A stretch of DNA of 64,000 nucleotides from Mariniphaga sp041686935 (GTDB lineage Bacteria > Bacteroidota > Bacteroidia > Bacteroidales > Prolixibacteraceae), in contig JAWLCW010000002.1 of the NCBI GenBank assembly GCA_041686935.1, forward strand, positions 124,001-188,000, written 5' to 3'. The notes under the pieces were generated by a model, which worked only from the letters and a program-made list of their open reading frames with translations, made no database searches and was not told where the DNA came from. The position numbers were made by a program, and so were the translations under genes. Below, piece by piece: positions 43,478 to 52,492 of the stretch. Numbering within the stretch: the first letter of the stretch is position 1; every line of letters begins with the position of its first letter.

Positions 43478-46177
43478 ATGGAAATTGCGAGCAAATATAC
43501 CCCGGCAGAAGTGGAAGAAAAATGGTACAAATTCTGGATGGAAAACCATTTTTTTCATTCCGAACCCGATGAACGTGAACCATACACCATCGTCATTCCG
43601 CCGCCCAATGTAACCGGCGTGCTGCACATGGGGCACATGCTCAACAATACCATTCAGGACATTCTGGTGCGCCGCGCGCGCATGACCGGCAAAAACGCCT
43701 GCTGGGTGCCCGGAACCGATCACGCCTCCATCGCCACCGAAGCCAAAGTGGTGAACAAGCTGAAAGCCGAAGGCATCGATAAATACGACCTTTCCCGCGA
43801 GGAATTCCTGCAACACGCCTGGGACTGGACCCGCAAACACGGGGGAATTATTCTGGAACAGCTTAAAAAGCTGGGCGCTTCGTGCGACTGGGAACGCACC
43901 GCTTTTACCATGGACGAAGCCCGCAGCGAGTCGGTCATTAACGTTTTTATCGATTTGTACAAAAAAGACCTTATTTACCGCGGTGTGCGCATGGTAAACT
44001 GGGATCCTGCCGCCAAAACCGCCCTATCCGACGAAGAAGTCATTTATAAAGAGGTAAAATCGAAACTCTACTACCTGAAATATAAAATAGAAGAAACACT
44101 TAAAAGCTCCCCCTCCGGGGAAGTTGAGGGGGCTTCTTATATAACTATCGCGACCACCCGGCCCGAAACGATTTTGGGCGATACGGCAGTTTGTGTAAAT
44201 CCTGCGGATAAACGGTTTTCTCACCTGAAAGGAAAACGGGTGCTGGTGCCGCTCATCAACCGTTCCATTCCCATTATTGAAGACGACTACGTGGACATGG
44301 AGTTCGGTACCGGCTGTCTCAAAATTACGCCGGCACACGACATTAACGACTACGAAATTGGGTTGCGCCACAACCTGCCTGTTGTAGATATTTTTAACGA
44401 CGACGGAACGCTTAGCAAAGCTGCCGAAATTTTTATCGGGGATGACCGGTTCGATGTACGTGAAAAAATTGTTCCCGAACTTGAAAAAGCCGGAAACCTT
44501 GCCCGCATTGAAGATTATACCAATAAAGTAGGTTATTCCGAACGGACCGATGTGGCCATCGAGCCCAAACTTTCGGCCCAGTGGTTCCTGAAAATGGACG
44601 AACTGGTGAAACCGGCGCTGGAAAATGTGCTGAACGACACCATCAAATTTCATCCTGCCAAATTCAAAAACATTTACCGCCATTGGATGGGCAACATTAA
44701 GGACTGGTGCATTAGCCGGCAGTTGTGGTGGGGGCACCAGATTCCGGTTTGGTATATAGAGGCCCCCTCTGACTCTCCGGCAACTGTAGGGGGAGAAATG
44801 GGTTTTGTGGTTGCTGAAACCGAAGAAGAGGCGCGGAAACTGGCGGTTGCCAAATACCCCTCCCTTGGAGGGGATGGGGGAGGCTTTTCTCTGCGCCAGG
44901 ACGAAGACGTGCTGGATACCTGGTTCTCGAGCTGGTTATGGCCCATTTCGGTGTTCGACGGAATCAGAGATCCTGAAAATAGCGACATTAACTATTATTA
45001 CCCAACCTCTGATTTGGTAACTGCACCCGATATTATTTTTTTTTGGGTGGCCCGCATGATTATTGCCGGTTATGAATACCGCGATGAGTTTCCGTTTAAA
45101 AATGTTTATTTCACCGGGATGGTACGCGATGCGCAGCGCCGCAAAATGTCGAAATCGCTGGGTAACTCGCCCGATCCGCTCGATTTGATTGCCAAATACG
45201 GGGCCGACGGTGTACGTGTGGGTATGCTGCTTTGCTCGCCTGCCGGCGGCGATTTGCTGTTCGACGAAAGCCTGCCGCAACAGGGAGCAGGTTTTGCCAC
45301 CAAAATCTGGAATGCTTTCCGCCTGGTGAAAAACTGGGAGGTTTCAGCAGAGATTGAACAGCCGGAACATTCGAAACTGGCCATCGTCTGGTTCCGAAAT
45401 AAATTGAATCAGGTAGTTGAAACGCTCGACGGACAGTTCAACCAGTTCCGCATTTCAGAAGCGCTAATGACCGTTTACACCACTGTTCGCGACGAATTCT
45501 CGGGCTGGCTGCTGGAAATGGTAAAACCGCCATACCAGCAACCCATCGATGCAAAAACTTACAGCGAAGTGGTGGAACTTTTCGACCAGTTGCTGCGTCT
45601 CATGCACCCGTTTATGCCATTCATTACCGAAGAAATCTGGCAACTGCTGAAAGAACGGAACGACGGCGAGAGCATCATGGTAAGCCAACTTCCGGCAGTT
45701 GAAAAATACGATGCTGAAATGCTGGCTGCATTTGAACATGTGAAAGAAGCCATTTCGGGTATCCGCAACATACGAAAAGAGAAAAATATTCCGAATAAGG
45801 ATGCGCTGGAACTGAAAATTCAGAAAGGAGATAAAGGTTATGAAGCTAATTTTGCGCCTGTATTGCAAAAAATGGCTAATCTTTCGGCGCTCGAAATGGT
45901 TTCGGAAGAGGTGAAAGGCACTGCATCGTTCCGGGTAAAATCCACCAACTTTTATGTTTCCCTGGAAGGCCTAATCGACGTGGAAGAGGAATTGAAAAAG
46001 CTGGAAGAAGAGTTGAAATACACCAAAGGATTTCTGAACTCGGTAATGAAAAAACTCAGCAACGAGCGGTTTGTAAACAGCGCACCCGAAGCAGTGGTGG
46101 CGAAAGAAAAAGCCAAACAGGCCGATGCCGAAGCGAAAATAAAAGTTTTGGAAGAACGGGTTGCTTCATTGAAATAA
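43478..46177 (+). CDS. valS: Valyl-tRNA synthetase with three in-frame repeat insertions
   Basis: 899 residues, class I synthetase that charges tRNA-Val. 'PPPNVTGVLHMGHMLNN' carries the HMGH signature (~50), CP1 editing domain ~190-400 with 'ATTRPETILGDTAV', 'DVLDTWFSS' and 'RRKMSKSLGNSPDP' (KMSKS ~555). An anticodon-binding domain and C-terminal coiled coil (~835-899) complete the usual layout. Odd: three short Gly/Pro/Ser-rich segments (210-220, ~428-440, ~460-469) are encoded by GC-rich palindrome-like DNA and interrupt normally conserved stretches, all in loops. The reading frame is intact, so the enzyme should be functional. Confidence 0.98.
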   Translation: MEIASKYTPAEVEEKWYKFWMENHFFHSEPDEREPYTIVIPPPNVTGVLHMGHMLNNTIQDILVRRARMTGKNACWVPGTDHASIATEAKVVNKLKAEGIDKYDLSREEFLQHAWDWTRKHGGIILEQLKKLGASCDWERTAFTMDEARSESVINVFIDLYKKDLIYRGVRMVNWDPAAKTALSDEEVIYKEVKSKLYYLKYKIEETLKSSPSGEVEGASYITIATTRPETILGDTAVCVNPADKRFSHLKGKRVLVPLINRSIPIIEDDYVDMEFGTGCLKITPAHDINDYEIGLRHNLPVVDIFNDDGTLSKAAEIFIGDDRFDVREKIVPELEKAGNLARIEDYTNKVGYSERTDVAIEPKLSAQWFLKMDELVKPALENVLNDTIKFHPAKFKNIYRHWMGNIKDWCISRQLWWGHQIPVWYIEAPSDSPATVGGEMGFVVAETEEEARKLAVAKYPSLGGDGGGFSLRQDEDVLDTWFSSWLWPISVFDGIRDPENSDINYYYPTSDLVTAPDIIFFWVARMIIAGYEYRDEFPFKNVYFTGMVRDAQRRKMSKSLGNSPDPLDLIAKYGADGVRVGMLLCSPAGGDLLFDESLPQQGAGFATKIWNAFRLVKNWEVSAEIEQPEHSKLAIVWFRNKLNQVVETLDGQFNQFRISEALMTVYTTVRDEFSGWLLEMVKPPYQQPIDAKTYSEVVELFDQLLRLMHPFMPFITEEIWQLLKERNDGESIMVSQLPAVEKYDAEMLAAFEHVKEAISGIRNIRKEKNIPNKDALELKIQKGDKGYEANFAPVLQKMANLSALEMVSEEVKGTASFRVKSTNFYVSLEGLIDVEEELKKLEEELKYTKGFLNSVMKKLSNERFVNSAPEAVVAKEKAKQADAEAKIKVLEERVASLK
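44105..44135 (+). repeat. In-frame palindromic insertion 1 in valS
   Basis: GC-rich segment with complementary ends CCCCCTC and GAGGGGG around a CCGGGGAAGTT centre. Encodes SSPSGEVEGAS (residues 210-220) just before the 'ITIATTRPE' strand of the editing domain. Confidence 0.75.
44759..44797 (+). repeat. In-frame palindromic insertion 2 in valS
   Basis: Segment starting GAGGCCCCCTCTGACTC and ending GTAGGGGGAGAAA, with complementary CCCCCT/AGGGGG ends. Encodes roughly EAPSDSPATVGGE between the 'QIPVWYI' strand and 'GFVVAETEEEA'. Confidence 0.7.
44857..44883 (+). repeat. In-frame palindromic insertion 3 in valS
   Basis: CCCCTCCCTTGGAGGGGATG followed by GGGGAGG; CCCCTCC pairs with either downstream G block. 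Encodes PSLGGDGGG directly before 'FSLRQDEDVLDTWFSS'. Confidence 0.7.
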
Positions 46178-46214
46178 TCCGGTTTATTATTTGTCGGATG
46201 AATGAATTCGAGAA

Positions 46215-46565
46215 TTATGGTAATGTAGTATATATTTTTTGTGAAACTTCGTTTATTACATCCAAAGGTACTTTACAAATAAATTCTGCTTGTCTGACTT
46301 TCCAGTCGAGGCTTTTTACCTGATCCGACAATATTGCTCCGTTTATTTGCAATCCATCAGGAATTATTACTTCGAATGGGTATCCTTTAATCTGGCTGGT
46401 AACCGGACATAGAATTGCCAGGTTTACCTTTCGGTTATAAGATGCCGGAGATAAAACCAGGGCCGGTCTTCTTCCGGCCTGTTCATGACCTGCCTGAGGA
46501 ATTAAGGTAATCCAGACAACATCACCGCAATCGGGAATATAATCAGCCATTTTACCAAATTTCAT
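46215..46565 (-). CDS. mazF: MazF/PemK-type mRNA interferase toxin
   Basis: 116 residues (111 if initiated at the ATG at 46550). Family features: 'GDVVWITLIPQAGHEQAGRRPALVLSP' (the R-P-A-L-V-L catalytic strand), 'LAILCPVTSQIKGYPFEV' (catalytic Thr-Ser region) and 'ILSDQVKSLDW' near the end. Cleaves mRNA when released from MazE. The mazE stop lies inside its first codons (14-bp overlap), giving an antitoxin-toxin operon. Confidence 0.94.
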   Translation of the reverse strand: MKFGKMADYIPDCGDVVWITLIPQAGHEQAGRRPALVLSPASYNRKVNLAILCPVTSQIKGYPFEVIIPDGLQINGAILSDQVKSLDWKVRQAEFICKVPLDVINEVSQKIYTTLP

Positions 46566-46794
46566 TTCCGGTTGCAGATCCGGTTTCTACCTCACCATGG
46601 ATATTTTCCCTATTGATTCCTGTCAATAATTCTTCAAGATCCCAGGCTGGTTTTACAACAGGTTTCACAATGATCTGTCCGTTGACCAGGGAAATATCAA
46701 CAAGGGAGTCATTTTTCAACCGGGCATCACTTGCAAATGCTTTAGGAATTCTTAGTGCAAGGCTGTTACCCCATTTTTGTACTTTGGTTTGCAT
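46552..46794 (-). CDS. mazE: MazE-type antitoxin (AbrB-fold)
   Basis: 80 residues from the ATG at 46794; the longer open frame upstream starts before the promoter and is not supported. N-terminal swapped-hairpin AbrB domain 'TKVQKWGNSLALRIPKAFA' with 'NDSLVDISLVNGQIIVKPV', then an acidic C-terminal tail (AWDLEELLTGI) that would wrap MazF. First gene of the pair; expected to repress its own promoter together with MazF. Confidence 0.94.
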   Translation of the reverse strand: MQTKVQKWGNSLALRIPKAFASDARLKNDSLVDISLVNGQIIVKPVVKPAWDLEELLTGINRENIHGEVETGSATGNEIW

Positions 46795-46817
46795 ACTTAC
46801 TGTCTTTGTATATACAA

Positions 46818-46825
46818 CAAAGATA
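46818..46825 (-). promoter_or_regulatory. -7 element of mazEF
   Basis: Minus strand reads TATCTTTG, an exact -7 consensus, ending 23 bp before the mazE ATG. The sequence between it and the ATG (TTGTATATACAAAG) contains the palindrome TTGTATATACAA, a plausible MazE operator. Confidence 0.7.
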
Positions 46826-46857
46826 CAAAATTTCAAATACCAATGGATTTCAGTATA

Positions 46858-46899
46858 AAACACATAAAATGCTCTTTTCAAAGAGCATTTTATGTGTTT
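46858..46899. repeat. 19-bp perfect inverted repeat upstream of mazEF
   Basis: Arms 46858-46876 (AAACACATAAAATGCTCTT) and 46881-46899 are exact complements with a 4-base gap. Part of the right arm, AAAGAGCATTTT, occurs again 30 bp further on (46912-46923). It lies between mazE and the next plus-strand gene. Confidence 0.85.
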
Positions 46900-47088
46900 A
46901 TTTTGCTTTTTGGAAAGAGCATTTTGCCTTAAATGAAAATACCATATCGGCACTTTTCCTCTTAAATGATGTTAAATGCACGGTTAAAAAATAGTGAATC
47001 AGCAATTTGATTGGCAAATTTCACCTAAATTTGATTGGCATTTACTGAGTCAGTTTCTGATTTGCGACATAACATTTTAAGCAAGCTT

Positions 47089-47799
47089 ATGGTATCGAAA
47101 CAAGTCACACAACAAAAAGCTTTTTTGGTTTTTATTTTTCTGATGTTTTGTCAGATATTATTTGCGCAAACAGAAATCCAGCCTTTACTGGCTCAACAAG
47201 ATTCCGTCCAATTAAAGAAGTTTAGACTTTTTGATGATTTATCTGTTTTTTCCGTTCCCGGGTTGGGAGAAAACTGGTTTTTCAGCCCGGCATCTCCTGC
47301 GTTAAACAACCTTCAATCCGGTTTTGATTTCGGGAAGAAACAGCCGCTTAAAGTAATTTCGGTTGCACAAAAAAAATATGAAACGGTTTTGCCGAACCTG
47401 GGTTCCATTGAACACTTCACCAATCAGTTCAGGTGGAAGGCCGGAAACAGAGTTGCTGTGGACTTTGGTGCAGGATTGGCCATTCAAAATACGATAATGA
47501 ATCCAATCGTTTCCAATTATCAGCTTAGTTTCCGGGCATCGTTTGAATATTCTTTCAACGACCGGCTTAGCGCTTATTTTTACGGGCAGTACATAACCAA
47601 ACCACTCAACAAACCGGAGGAATATTTCGACCCGTTTATGCACAACAATCCATTGTTTTTGCAAAATGAAATTGGCGCCGGCATGAAAACCAATTTTAAT
47701 AAAACACATATTGGTTTTGAAATTTACTCCATGCCCGGGCAGGAATTTAAATCGGTACGATTAAGACCAGCAAATTCCAGAATAACAATCGGGTTTTAA
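47089..47799 (+). CDS. Secreted outer-membrane-like protein, unknown function
   Basis: ATG at 47089 gives 236 aa with a clear signal peptide (ending 'FCQILFAQ'); the upstream TTG at 47035 would place the signal too deep. The mature part has beta-barrel-like strands from ~120 on ('NQFRWKAGNRVAVDFGAGL', 'YQLSFRASFEYSFNDRLSAYFYGQY', 'THIGFEIYSM') and ends in an aromatic strand 'NSRITIGF'. No family recognised. Two AATTTGATTGGCA-like words lie upstream (about 47003-47016 and 47027-47040). Confidence 0.65.
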   Translation: MVSKQVTQQKAFLVFIFLMFCQILFAQTEIQPLLAQQDSVQLKKFRLFDDLSVFSVPGLGENWFFSPASPALNNLQSGFDFGKKQPLKVISVAQKKYETVLPNLGSIEHFTNQFRWKAGNRVAVDFGAGLAIQNTIMNPIVSNYQLSFRASFEYSFNDRLSAYFYGQYITKPLNKPEEYFDPFMHNNPLFLQNEIGAGMKTNFNKTHIGFEIYSMPGQEFKSVRLRPANSRITIGF

Positions 47800-47866
47800 A
47801 AGCTGCTTAATTTCAAAATTTTATTTATTCTGATCAGATGATTTCAAGTTATCCGATAACTATAAA

Positions 47867-50047
47867 TTAAAACCGGACAGTTACACTTTTGCCTGAATAA
47901 ACGCCTTGCGGCAAATCCACAACTAAAAGAGTTTTGTTCCGGGTTTTATCCGGAAAAGTCATAAGTCCTTCACCTGCCGAATTGTAAATACCTGAAATTG
48001 TAACCAATATCCGGTTTAATTTTCGGGAAGGGTCGGAAACAGTCAACTCTTTAATTTTGTTTTCCTCTACTTTCAGCATAACCATTCCCTGGCTGTCCAA
48101 TCTTACATTTAAACCTCCCGAAATTTCAACCTCACCCGATTTGTAAAATGCCATCTGGCAAATTCCCAGTTCTTTGTGTTTTACTGCCTGAATTTCAGAA
48201 GTATTGGAAAGTATTTCGATGTTTCTGTTTTTCCCGGCTGTTTCTGTAAGTTCCTGGCTGCTAACGCCAGGCACCACAATGTATTGATAGGATGCATTGC
48301 CCGGGCGGTTTCCATGGTTGAAATACATCATAAAAACATCTTCAGTTATCAATTCGTCTGATATATTTTTCTGATCGGTAATATCCGACCAGCGCCCTTT
48401 TTCTGGCTGATTCGACACGTGAACAGTTGCAGGTTCAGGCAAAATATAACCGATTTTATCATGAAAAACCCATTTCACATTGTCCAGTTCGCGACTGCCA
48501 TTTGGAAGTTTTTTTACGTCACCGTTTTGCAAAACAAAAACTTCACTTCTTATCAACACCTGGTTAACAGTGGTAACCACCGGCAAATTACGGGTGGATT
48601 CGATTCCTGTTCCGAGACACACATATTCATCATCGAAAAAGAACCATGATTTTTTGGCTTCGGTCATATCATGCGGACTTCTGAAATCGAAAACTACCGC
48701 GCCATATAAACCGTCGGTAACAGCACCCACAAAATCTGTTAATCCGTCTTTCTGAATTTCATCCGGCCCGTAAAGTTCAGGTTTTTGCAAAATAGTAGTT
48801 CCTGAAATTTTTTGCCAGTCGTAAACCGGCCATATATTATGGTATTCATCGCCTTTCAACATCAGGTAATTGGTTCCGTCGGCCCGGTGATGGGTTGTTT
48901 TTCCCGGTCCGTTGTAGGGTTCTTCCATATTCCGGTTTCGGCTTGAAAACATACGTACAGTGGTATAAAAATTGGGCCGCTGAAAAACAAAATGCTCGGT
49001 TTGCCAAAAGAATTTTGCAAACGACTGCGACGGTTTTGCTTCCCCTTTTCTTAACCGGATAATTTCTTCCAGCTCATCTTTACGGTAATCTGTACTTACC
49101 AAAAGTCGTTCAATCTCCTCTGTGCCGCGTGGTCTGAATGTTGCTTTGTTCGAAATGCTTCGGTTTTTTACACTGATATCTTCATAAATTCCATATACCT
49201 GTTGTTTATAAATTCCATCCAGGTAATAGTCAACCAACTGATTTATTTTTTCAACAGAGAAAGCGTACCTGGTTCCGGCCACATAATACGACCACTCGCC
49301 GAACGCGTTGGCATATTTCCCATAACCATAGGAAGTGGTATTATTTACCCTGTCGTGGCGGTGATGGAAACTGTAATCGTGCTGCATGCCACGTTCACCG
49401 GTAGTAAATTTTATTTCCCCTGCAATAATTTGTATAACTTCATCAAATGCCTCTTTGTTATTAAGAAATAAAAAGTTCTTTGCTACAATTCCGGCAATAG
49501 TTATCCTGTCTCCGCCAGGCCTTGCGCCGTAGAATACTCCCGGTACCTGTTCCATTGTTGCCCTCCGAATCATAGGTTGTGCCTTTTTTACCAGTTCTTC
49601 AGGCATTTCATCTCCGATTATTAACATTAAGTTCACCAAATTTGTTGGTGTACTAATCTGATTATCATGCCAGTTGTCACCAACAAAATCATGTTCCACC
49701 CAAAACCTTAACCCCTTAATAATAGCCGTTTTTACATCTTTGTCATGGTAAAAATCTGCCGATTTGTTGTTGTATGCTTTTGCCAGGTAAACCAAATCAG
49801 AGGTATGTCGCCGATGCGGAAAACCTGCCGTCCGGCTTAAATCTTTATAATTTATATCCGGAAAACTTCCGTTTTCATCCATTTTACTGAGGATTTCCTT
49901 AACCTGAACGTCGTCAACCTGAGATTTCATAAGTTCGGAAATGACACGTTCTTTAATGATTTCAAAATCATTGGGTTGTGTGTGAGCTGAAAATGGGGTT
50001 AAAACCATAGTTAATATTGCAAAAATTGAATTGACTATTGTCCTCAT
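47867..50047 (-). CDS. Polysaccharide lyase family 8-like (chondroitin/hyaluronan lyase type)
   Basis: ATG at 50047 (726 aa) is preferred to the TTG at 50080; it gives a compact signal peptide. The N-terminal (alpha/alpha) toroid holds 'NWHDNQISTPTNLVNLML' (~122-140) and 'HDYSFHHRHD...TTSYGYGKY' (His and Tyr of the lyase pair, ~222-245), followed by 'GEWSYYVAGT'. The super-sandwich domain has 'TTHHRADGTNYLMLKGDEYHNIWPVYDW' spread over ~385-415 and 'KSWFFFDDEYVCLGTGI'. This matches PL8 enzymes that cleave chondroitin, hyaluronan or xanthan by beta-elimination; substrate cannot be decided. Periplasmic or secreted. It has no SusCD pair adjacent. Confidence 0.9.
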   Translation of the reverse strand: MRTIVNSIFAILTMVLTPFSAHTQPNDFEIIKERVISELMKSQVDDVQVKEILSKMDENGSFPDINYKDLSRTAGFPHRRHTSDLVYLAKAYNNKSADFYHDKDVKTAIIKGLRFWVEHDFVGDNWHDNQISTPTNLVNLMLIIGDEMPEELVKKAQPMIRRATMEQVPGVFYGARPGGDRITIAGIVAKNFLFLNNKEAFDEVIQIIAGEIKFTTGERGMQHDYSFHHRHDRVNNTTSYGYGKYANAFGEWSYYVAGTRYAFSVEKINQLVDYYLDGIYKQQVYGIYEDISVKNRSISNKATFRPRGTEEIERLLVSTDYRKDELEEIIRLRKGEAKPSQSFAKFFWQTEHFVFQRPNFYTTVRMFSSRNRNMEEPYNGPGKTTHHRADGTNYLMLKGDEYHNIWPVYDWQKISGTTILQKPELYGPDEIQKDGLTDFVGAVTDGLYGAVVFDFRSPHDMTEAKKSWFFFDDEYVCLGTGIESTRNLPVVTTVNQVLIRSEVFVLQNGDVKKLPNGSRELDNVKWVFHDKIGYILPEPATVHVSNQPEKGRWSDITDQKNISDELITEDVFMMYFNHGNRPGNASYQYIVVPGVSSQELTETAGKNRNIEILSNTSEIQAVKHKELGICQMAFYKSGEVEISGGLNVRLDSQGMVMLKVEENKIKELTVSDPSRKLNRILVTISGIYNSAGEGLMTFPDKTRNKTLLVVDLPQGVYSGKSVTVRF

Positions 50048-50238
50048 CTGTTTGTTTTTGAATGATTTATGATAATTCAAGAAATAATCTTCAGCAATAA
50101 AAGTAACAATTATTTATCAACTGTATAATTTGAAAGCCTGTTTTATGGTCTTTAAAACATGTTAAATTCCCCGTTAAAAATTGTAATGCATCTCAAGTGA
50201 AAAATCTTTTCCATATTTTTGAACTTAATTTAAGAAGA

Positions 50239-50991
50239 ATGAGGATTATACATTTCACCGGATTGATATTATGGATGTTTGCGGGGTTGCACAGTATTGC
50301 GCAAACCGACCCTCTGCTGATCGATCCCATTCTTGTAAGGCTAAAGGGCAGGCTGGTAAACACCGCCGACAGTTCGGGAGTTCCGTATGCCAATATAGTA
50401 AATCCCCGTTATCGCGGAGGTACAATCACCAATGCCGACGGGTATTTTTCCCTGGAGGTACTGAATATCGACAGCCTGATAGTTACCTCTGTAGGCTACG
50501 AAAAAACAGTAATTTACATGCCGCACAACTACATGGGGCAGGAAGTTTTAACGTTTACGATGAACCCCGTAAGCTATGCTGTTGGCGAGGTGGAAGTGAA
50601 AGGCGAACGTCCCAGTCTGGATTTAGGCCTGGGAACCGGAAAACCGGTGGAAATTCCGCCCGAGTTGCGCGGTAATGCATTTAACGAAAAACCGCCCATT
50701 CTGGCGGCACTATTTAATCCTGTTTCCTTTCTGCAATACTACCTGAGCGACAAAGAGCGCCGCAAACGCGATGTGCGTGAAGCCATGGCATTGCAGCGAA
50801 ACTGGGAGATGCATTCCGAAAATTACAACAAGGAAATGGTGATGATGCTAACCGGCACCGACGAAGCCGAAGCCGATTCGTTTATGGTATGGTTTAATGC
50901 ACAAAAAGTGTTGCCCTACACCTCAACCGAATACGAAGTGCGGGCTTCCATTATTTATTATTACGGAATTTTTAAACAAGAACAGAATTAG
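50239..50991 (+). CDS. Secreted CarboxypepD_reg-like domain protein
   Basis: 250 residues from the ATG at 50239 (GTG at 50197 would add 14). Signal peptide (ending 'AGLHSIAQ'), then a CarboxypepD_reg-like beta-sandwich (~32-115): 'LKGRLVNTADSSGVPYANIV', 'GGTITNADGYFSLEV' and 'LIVTSVGYEKTVI'. The C-terminal part (~150-245) is helical and charged ('YYLSDKERRKRDVREAMAL'). Such proteins are typical of Bacteroidota envelopes; function unknown. Confidence 0.8.
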   Translation: MRIIHFTGLILWMFAGLHSIAQTDPLLIDPILVRLKGRLVNTADSSGVPYANIVNPRYRGGTITNADGYFSLEVLNIDSLIVTSVGYEKTVIYMPHNYMGQEVLTFTMNPVSYAVGEVEVKGERPSLDLGLGTGKPVEIPPELRGNAFNEKPPILAALFNPVSFLQYYLSDKERRKRDVREAMALQRNWEMHSENYNKEMVMMLTGTDEAEADSFMVWFNAQKVLPYTSTEYEVRASIIYYYGIFKQEQN

Positions 50992-51111
50992 TGTTTGAAT
51001 TCCAATTTTTATATTGAATCCAAAGCTTGGATTTTGTTAATTTGAGTATTGGAATTTATTTGTCCGAAGGACTCCTATGGACAAATTTGGTTTTGTGTTT
51101 TGTAACTTCCT

Positions 51112-51714
51112 TTACAGTTCTCTCACCCTCATATTCCGCCACTTCACTTTAATACCTCCTCCGTCGTGAATTTGCAGGGCAATGGCGCCTTTCCCTTTTG
51201 CAATTTTTTCGTCTTCCAGATCAACCATTTGGTGCCCGTTGAGCCACGTGGTTACATGGCCTCCTACCACACGTATTTTCATGGTGTTCCATTCGCCCAT
51301 TTGGAGGATATGCTCTTTTTCGTCGGGGATTTTTTCGAGCCAGCCGCGGCCATACGATTCGTAAATGCCGCCGGTATCGTGGTTTGGTGGAGCCACTTCA
51401 ACCTGCCAGCCGCTTACTCTGGTCCCCTCAAAAGTGGAACGGAAAAACACGCCGCTGTTTCCGTCGGCTTCCTGTAAAAATTCCAGTTCCAGTTCAAAAT
51501 CGTCGTAAAACTTTTCGGTTGAAAGGTAACCGTACTTTTTATCCGGTCCACTCTCGCAAACCAGCAGGCCATCTTCAACATACCATTTTTCGGTTCCGTG
51601 AATTTTCCAGCCATCCAGGTTCTTTCCGTTAAACAATGGTTTCCAGTCGCCACTGCCGGCAAAAACCGCAGTGCTCAAAAAAATAGTCAGAATTAAAAAA
51701 ATAAGCTTCTTCAT
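51112..51714 (-). CDS. DUF1080 (3-keto-disaccharide hydrolase-like) secreted protein
   Basis: 200 residues: signal peptide (~1-19), then a concanavalin-like domain with family motifs 'GDWKPLFNGKNLDGWKIHG', 'FELELEFLQEADGNSGVFFRS', 'WQVEVAPPN' and a C-terminal 'GAIALQIHDGGGIKVKWRN'. DUF1080 enzymes characterised in Bacteroidota hydrolyse 3-keto-glycosides formed by Gfo/Idh/MocA dehydrogenases; two such dehydrogenases lie at 57-64 kb. Periplasmic or extracytoplasmic. The coiled-coil lipoprotein gene is 23 bp upstream on the same strand. Confidence 0.9.
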   Translation of the reverse strand: MKKLIFLILTIFLSTAVFAGSGDWKPLFNGKNLDGWKIHGTEKWYVEDGLLVCESGPDKKYGYLSTEKFYDDFELELEFLQEADGNSGVFFRSTFEGTRVSGWQVEVAPPNHDTGGIYESYGRGWLEKIPDEKEHILQMGEWNTMKIRVVGGHVTTWLNGHQMVDLEDEKIAKGKGAIALQIHDGGGIKVKWRNMRVREL

Positions 51715-51737
51715 ATTTATCAGATTGTATTAATAAT

Positions 51738-52400
51738 TCAGTTTCCTCCGCCAAGTTCCCGTTTCAGCAAATTCACATTATTCTGCAACCGGATTATGGT
51801 TTCATCCTTTTCTTTCATCTGCGCTTTAAGAGCGTTAATTTCATCTCTCAACCGCTGGGCCTGCTGCTCCAAATCAGTTCGTTGTTTTTCTCCTCTTGTT
51901 TTTTCAACTTCAAGCGCTGCAATCTGATCGTTAAGTGCATTAATTCGCACATTTCTGTCGCTTAGGGCCGAGTTCTGCCGGGAACTCTCTTTTTCCAGTT
52001 CCGAAATCTGCCGTTCCAGTGCACGGATGGCTTTTTCCCGTTCCTGCAGGGTTTCAGCAAGCCTTTCCCGTTCAAATCCAAAAGTGAAATTTCTTTCCTG
52101 CAAAGATTGACTTTGTTCGGTCAACTGTTCATTCAGGCCGGCAATCTCTTTGTTCAGGTTGTCGATGTACTGATCTTTCTCGACATTGCTTCCCATCAGC
52201 TCATTTTTCATACTTTCAAAATCGGCAATCATAGCTTTTATACGTGCTGCGCGGGCATTGTTTTCTTCGGTAAGCTGCCTTACCTGCTCTTCGGCGCGTA
52301 ATCGTCCGTCCTGCATTTCAGTAAATTTCTTTTTTGAAACACATGATGTAATGAAAAATGAAGAAACAGCAACCAGAAATATAAAATGTTTTGAATTCAT
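51738..52400 (-). CDS. Coiled-coil lipoprotein
   Basis: ATG at 52400 (220 aa) puts a clean lipobox 'SFFITSC' with Cys20 at the right place; the upstream start at 52433 does not. The mature part is almost entirely coiled coil with heptad-rich Leu, Glu, Gln and Arg (~35-215), like the N-terminal half of Bacteroidota OmpA-type proteins but with no OmpA domain. Probably a periplasmic spacer or scaffold. Confidence 0.75.
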   Translation of the reverse strand: MNSKHFIFLVAVSSFFITSCVSKKKFTEMQDGRLRAEEQVRQLTEENNARAARIKAMIADFESMKNELMGSNVEKDQYIDNLNKEIAGLNEQLTEQSQSLQERNFTFGFERERLAETLQEREKAIRALERQISELEKESSRQNSALSDRNVRINALNDQIAALEVEKTRGEKQRTDLEQQAQRLRDEINALKAQMKEKDETIIRLQNNVNLLKRELGGGN

Positions 52401-52492
52401 GTTTTTCTTTTTGATTTTGAGCAAATATAACAAATAATAAAACGGTATTGTAACGTTATTATTGAAGTGTATGATATGAATTTATTACTTTT

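Noticed and set aside
44024..44737. 237-residue minus-strand open frame inside valS
   Set aside because: Shadow of valS, overlapping conserved editing-domain codons.
46552..46953. Longer 133-residue version of MazE
   Set aside because: Its extra 53 residues begin upstream of the -7 box and cross the long inverted repeat; the AbrB domain starts at the ATG at 46794.
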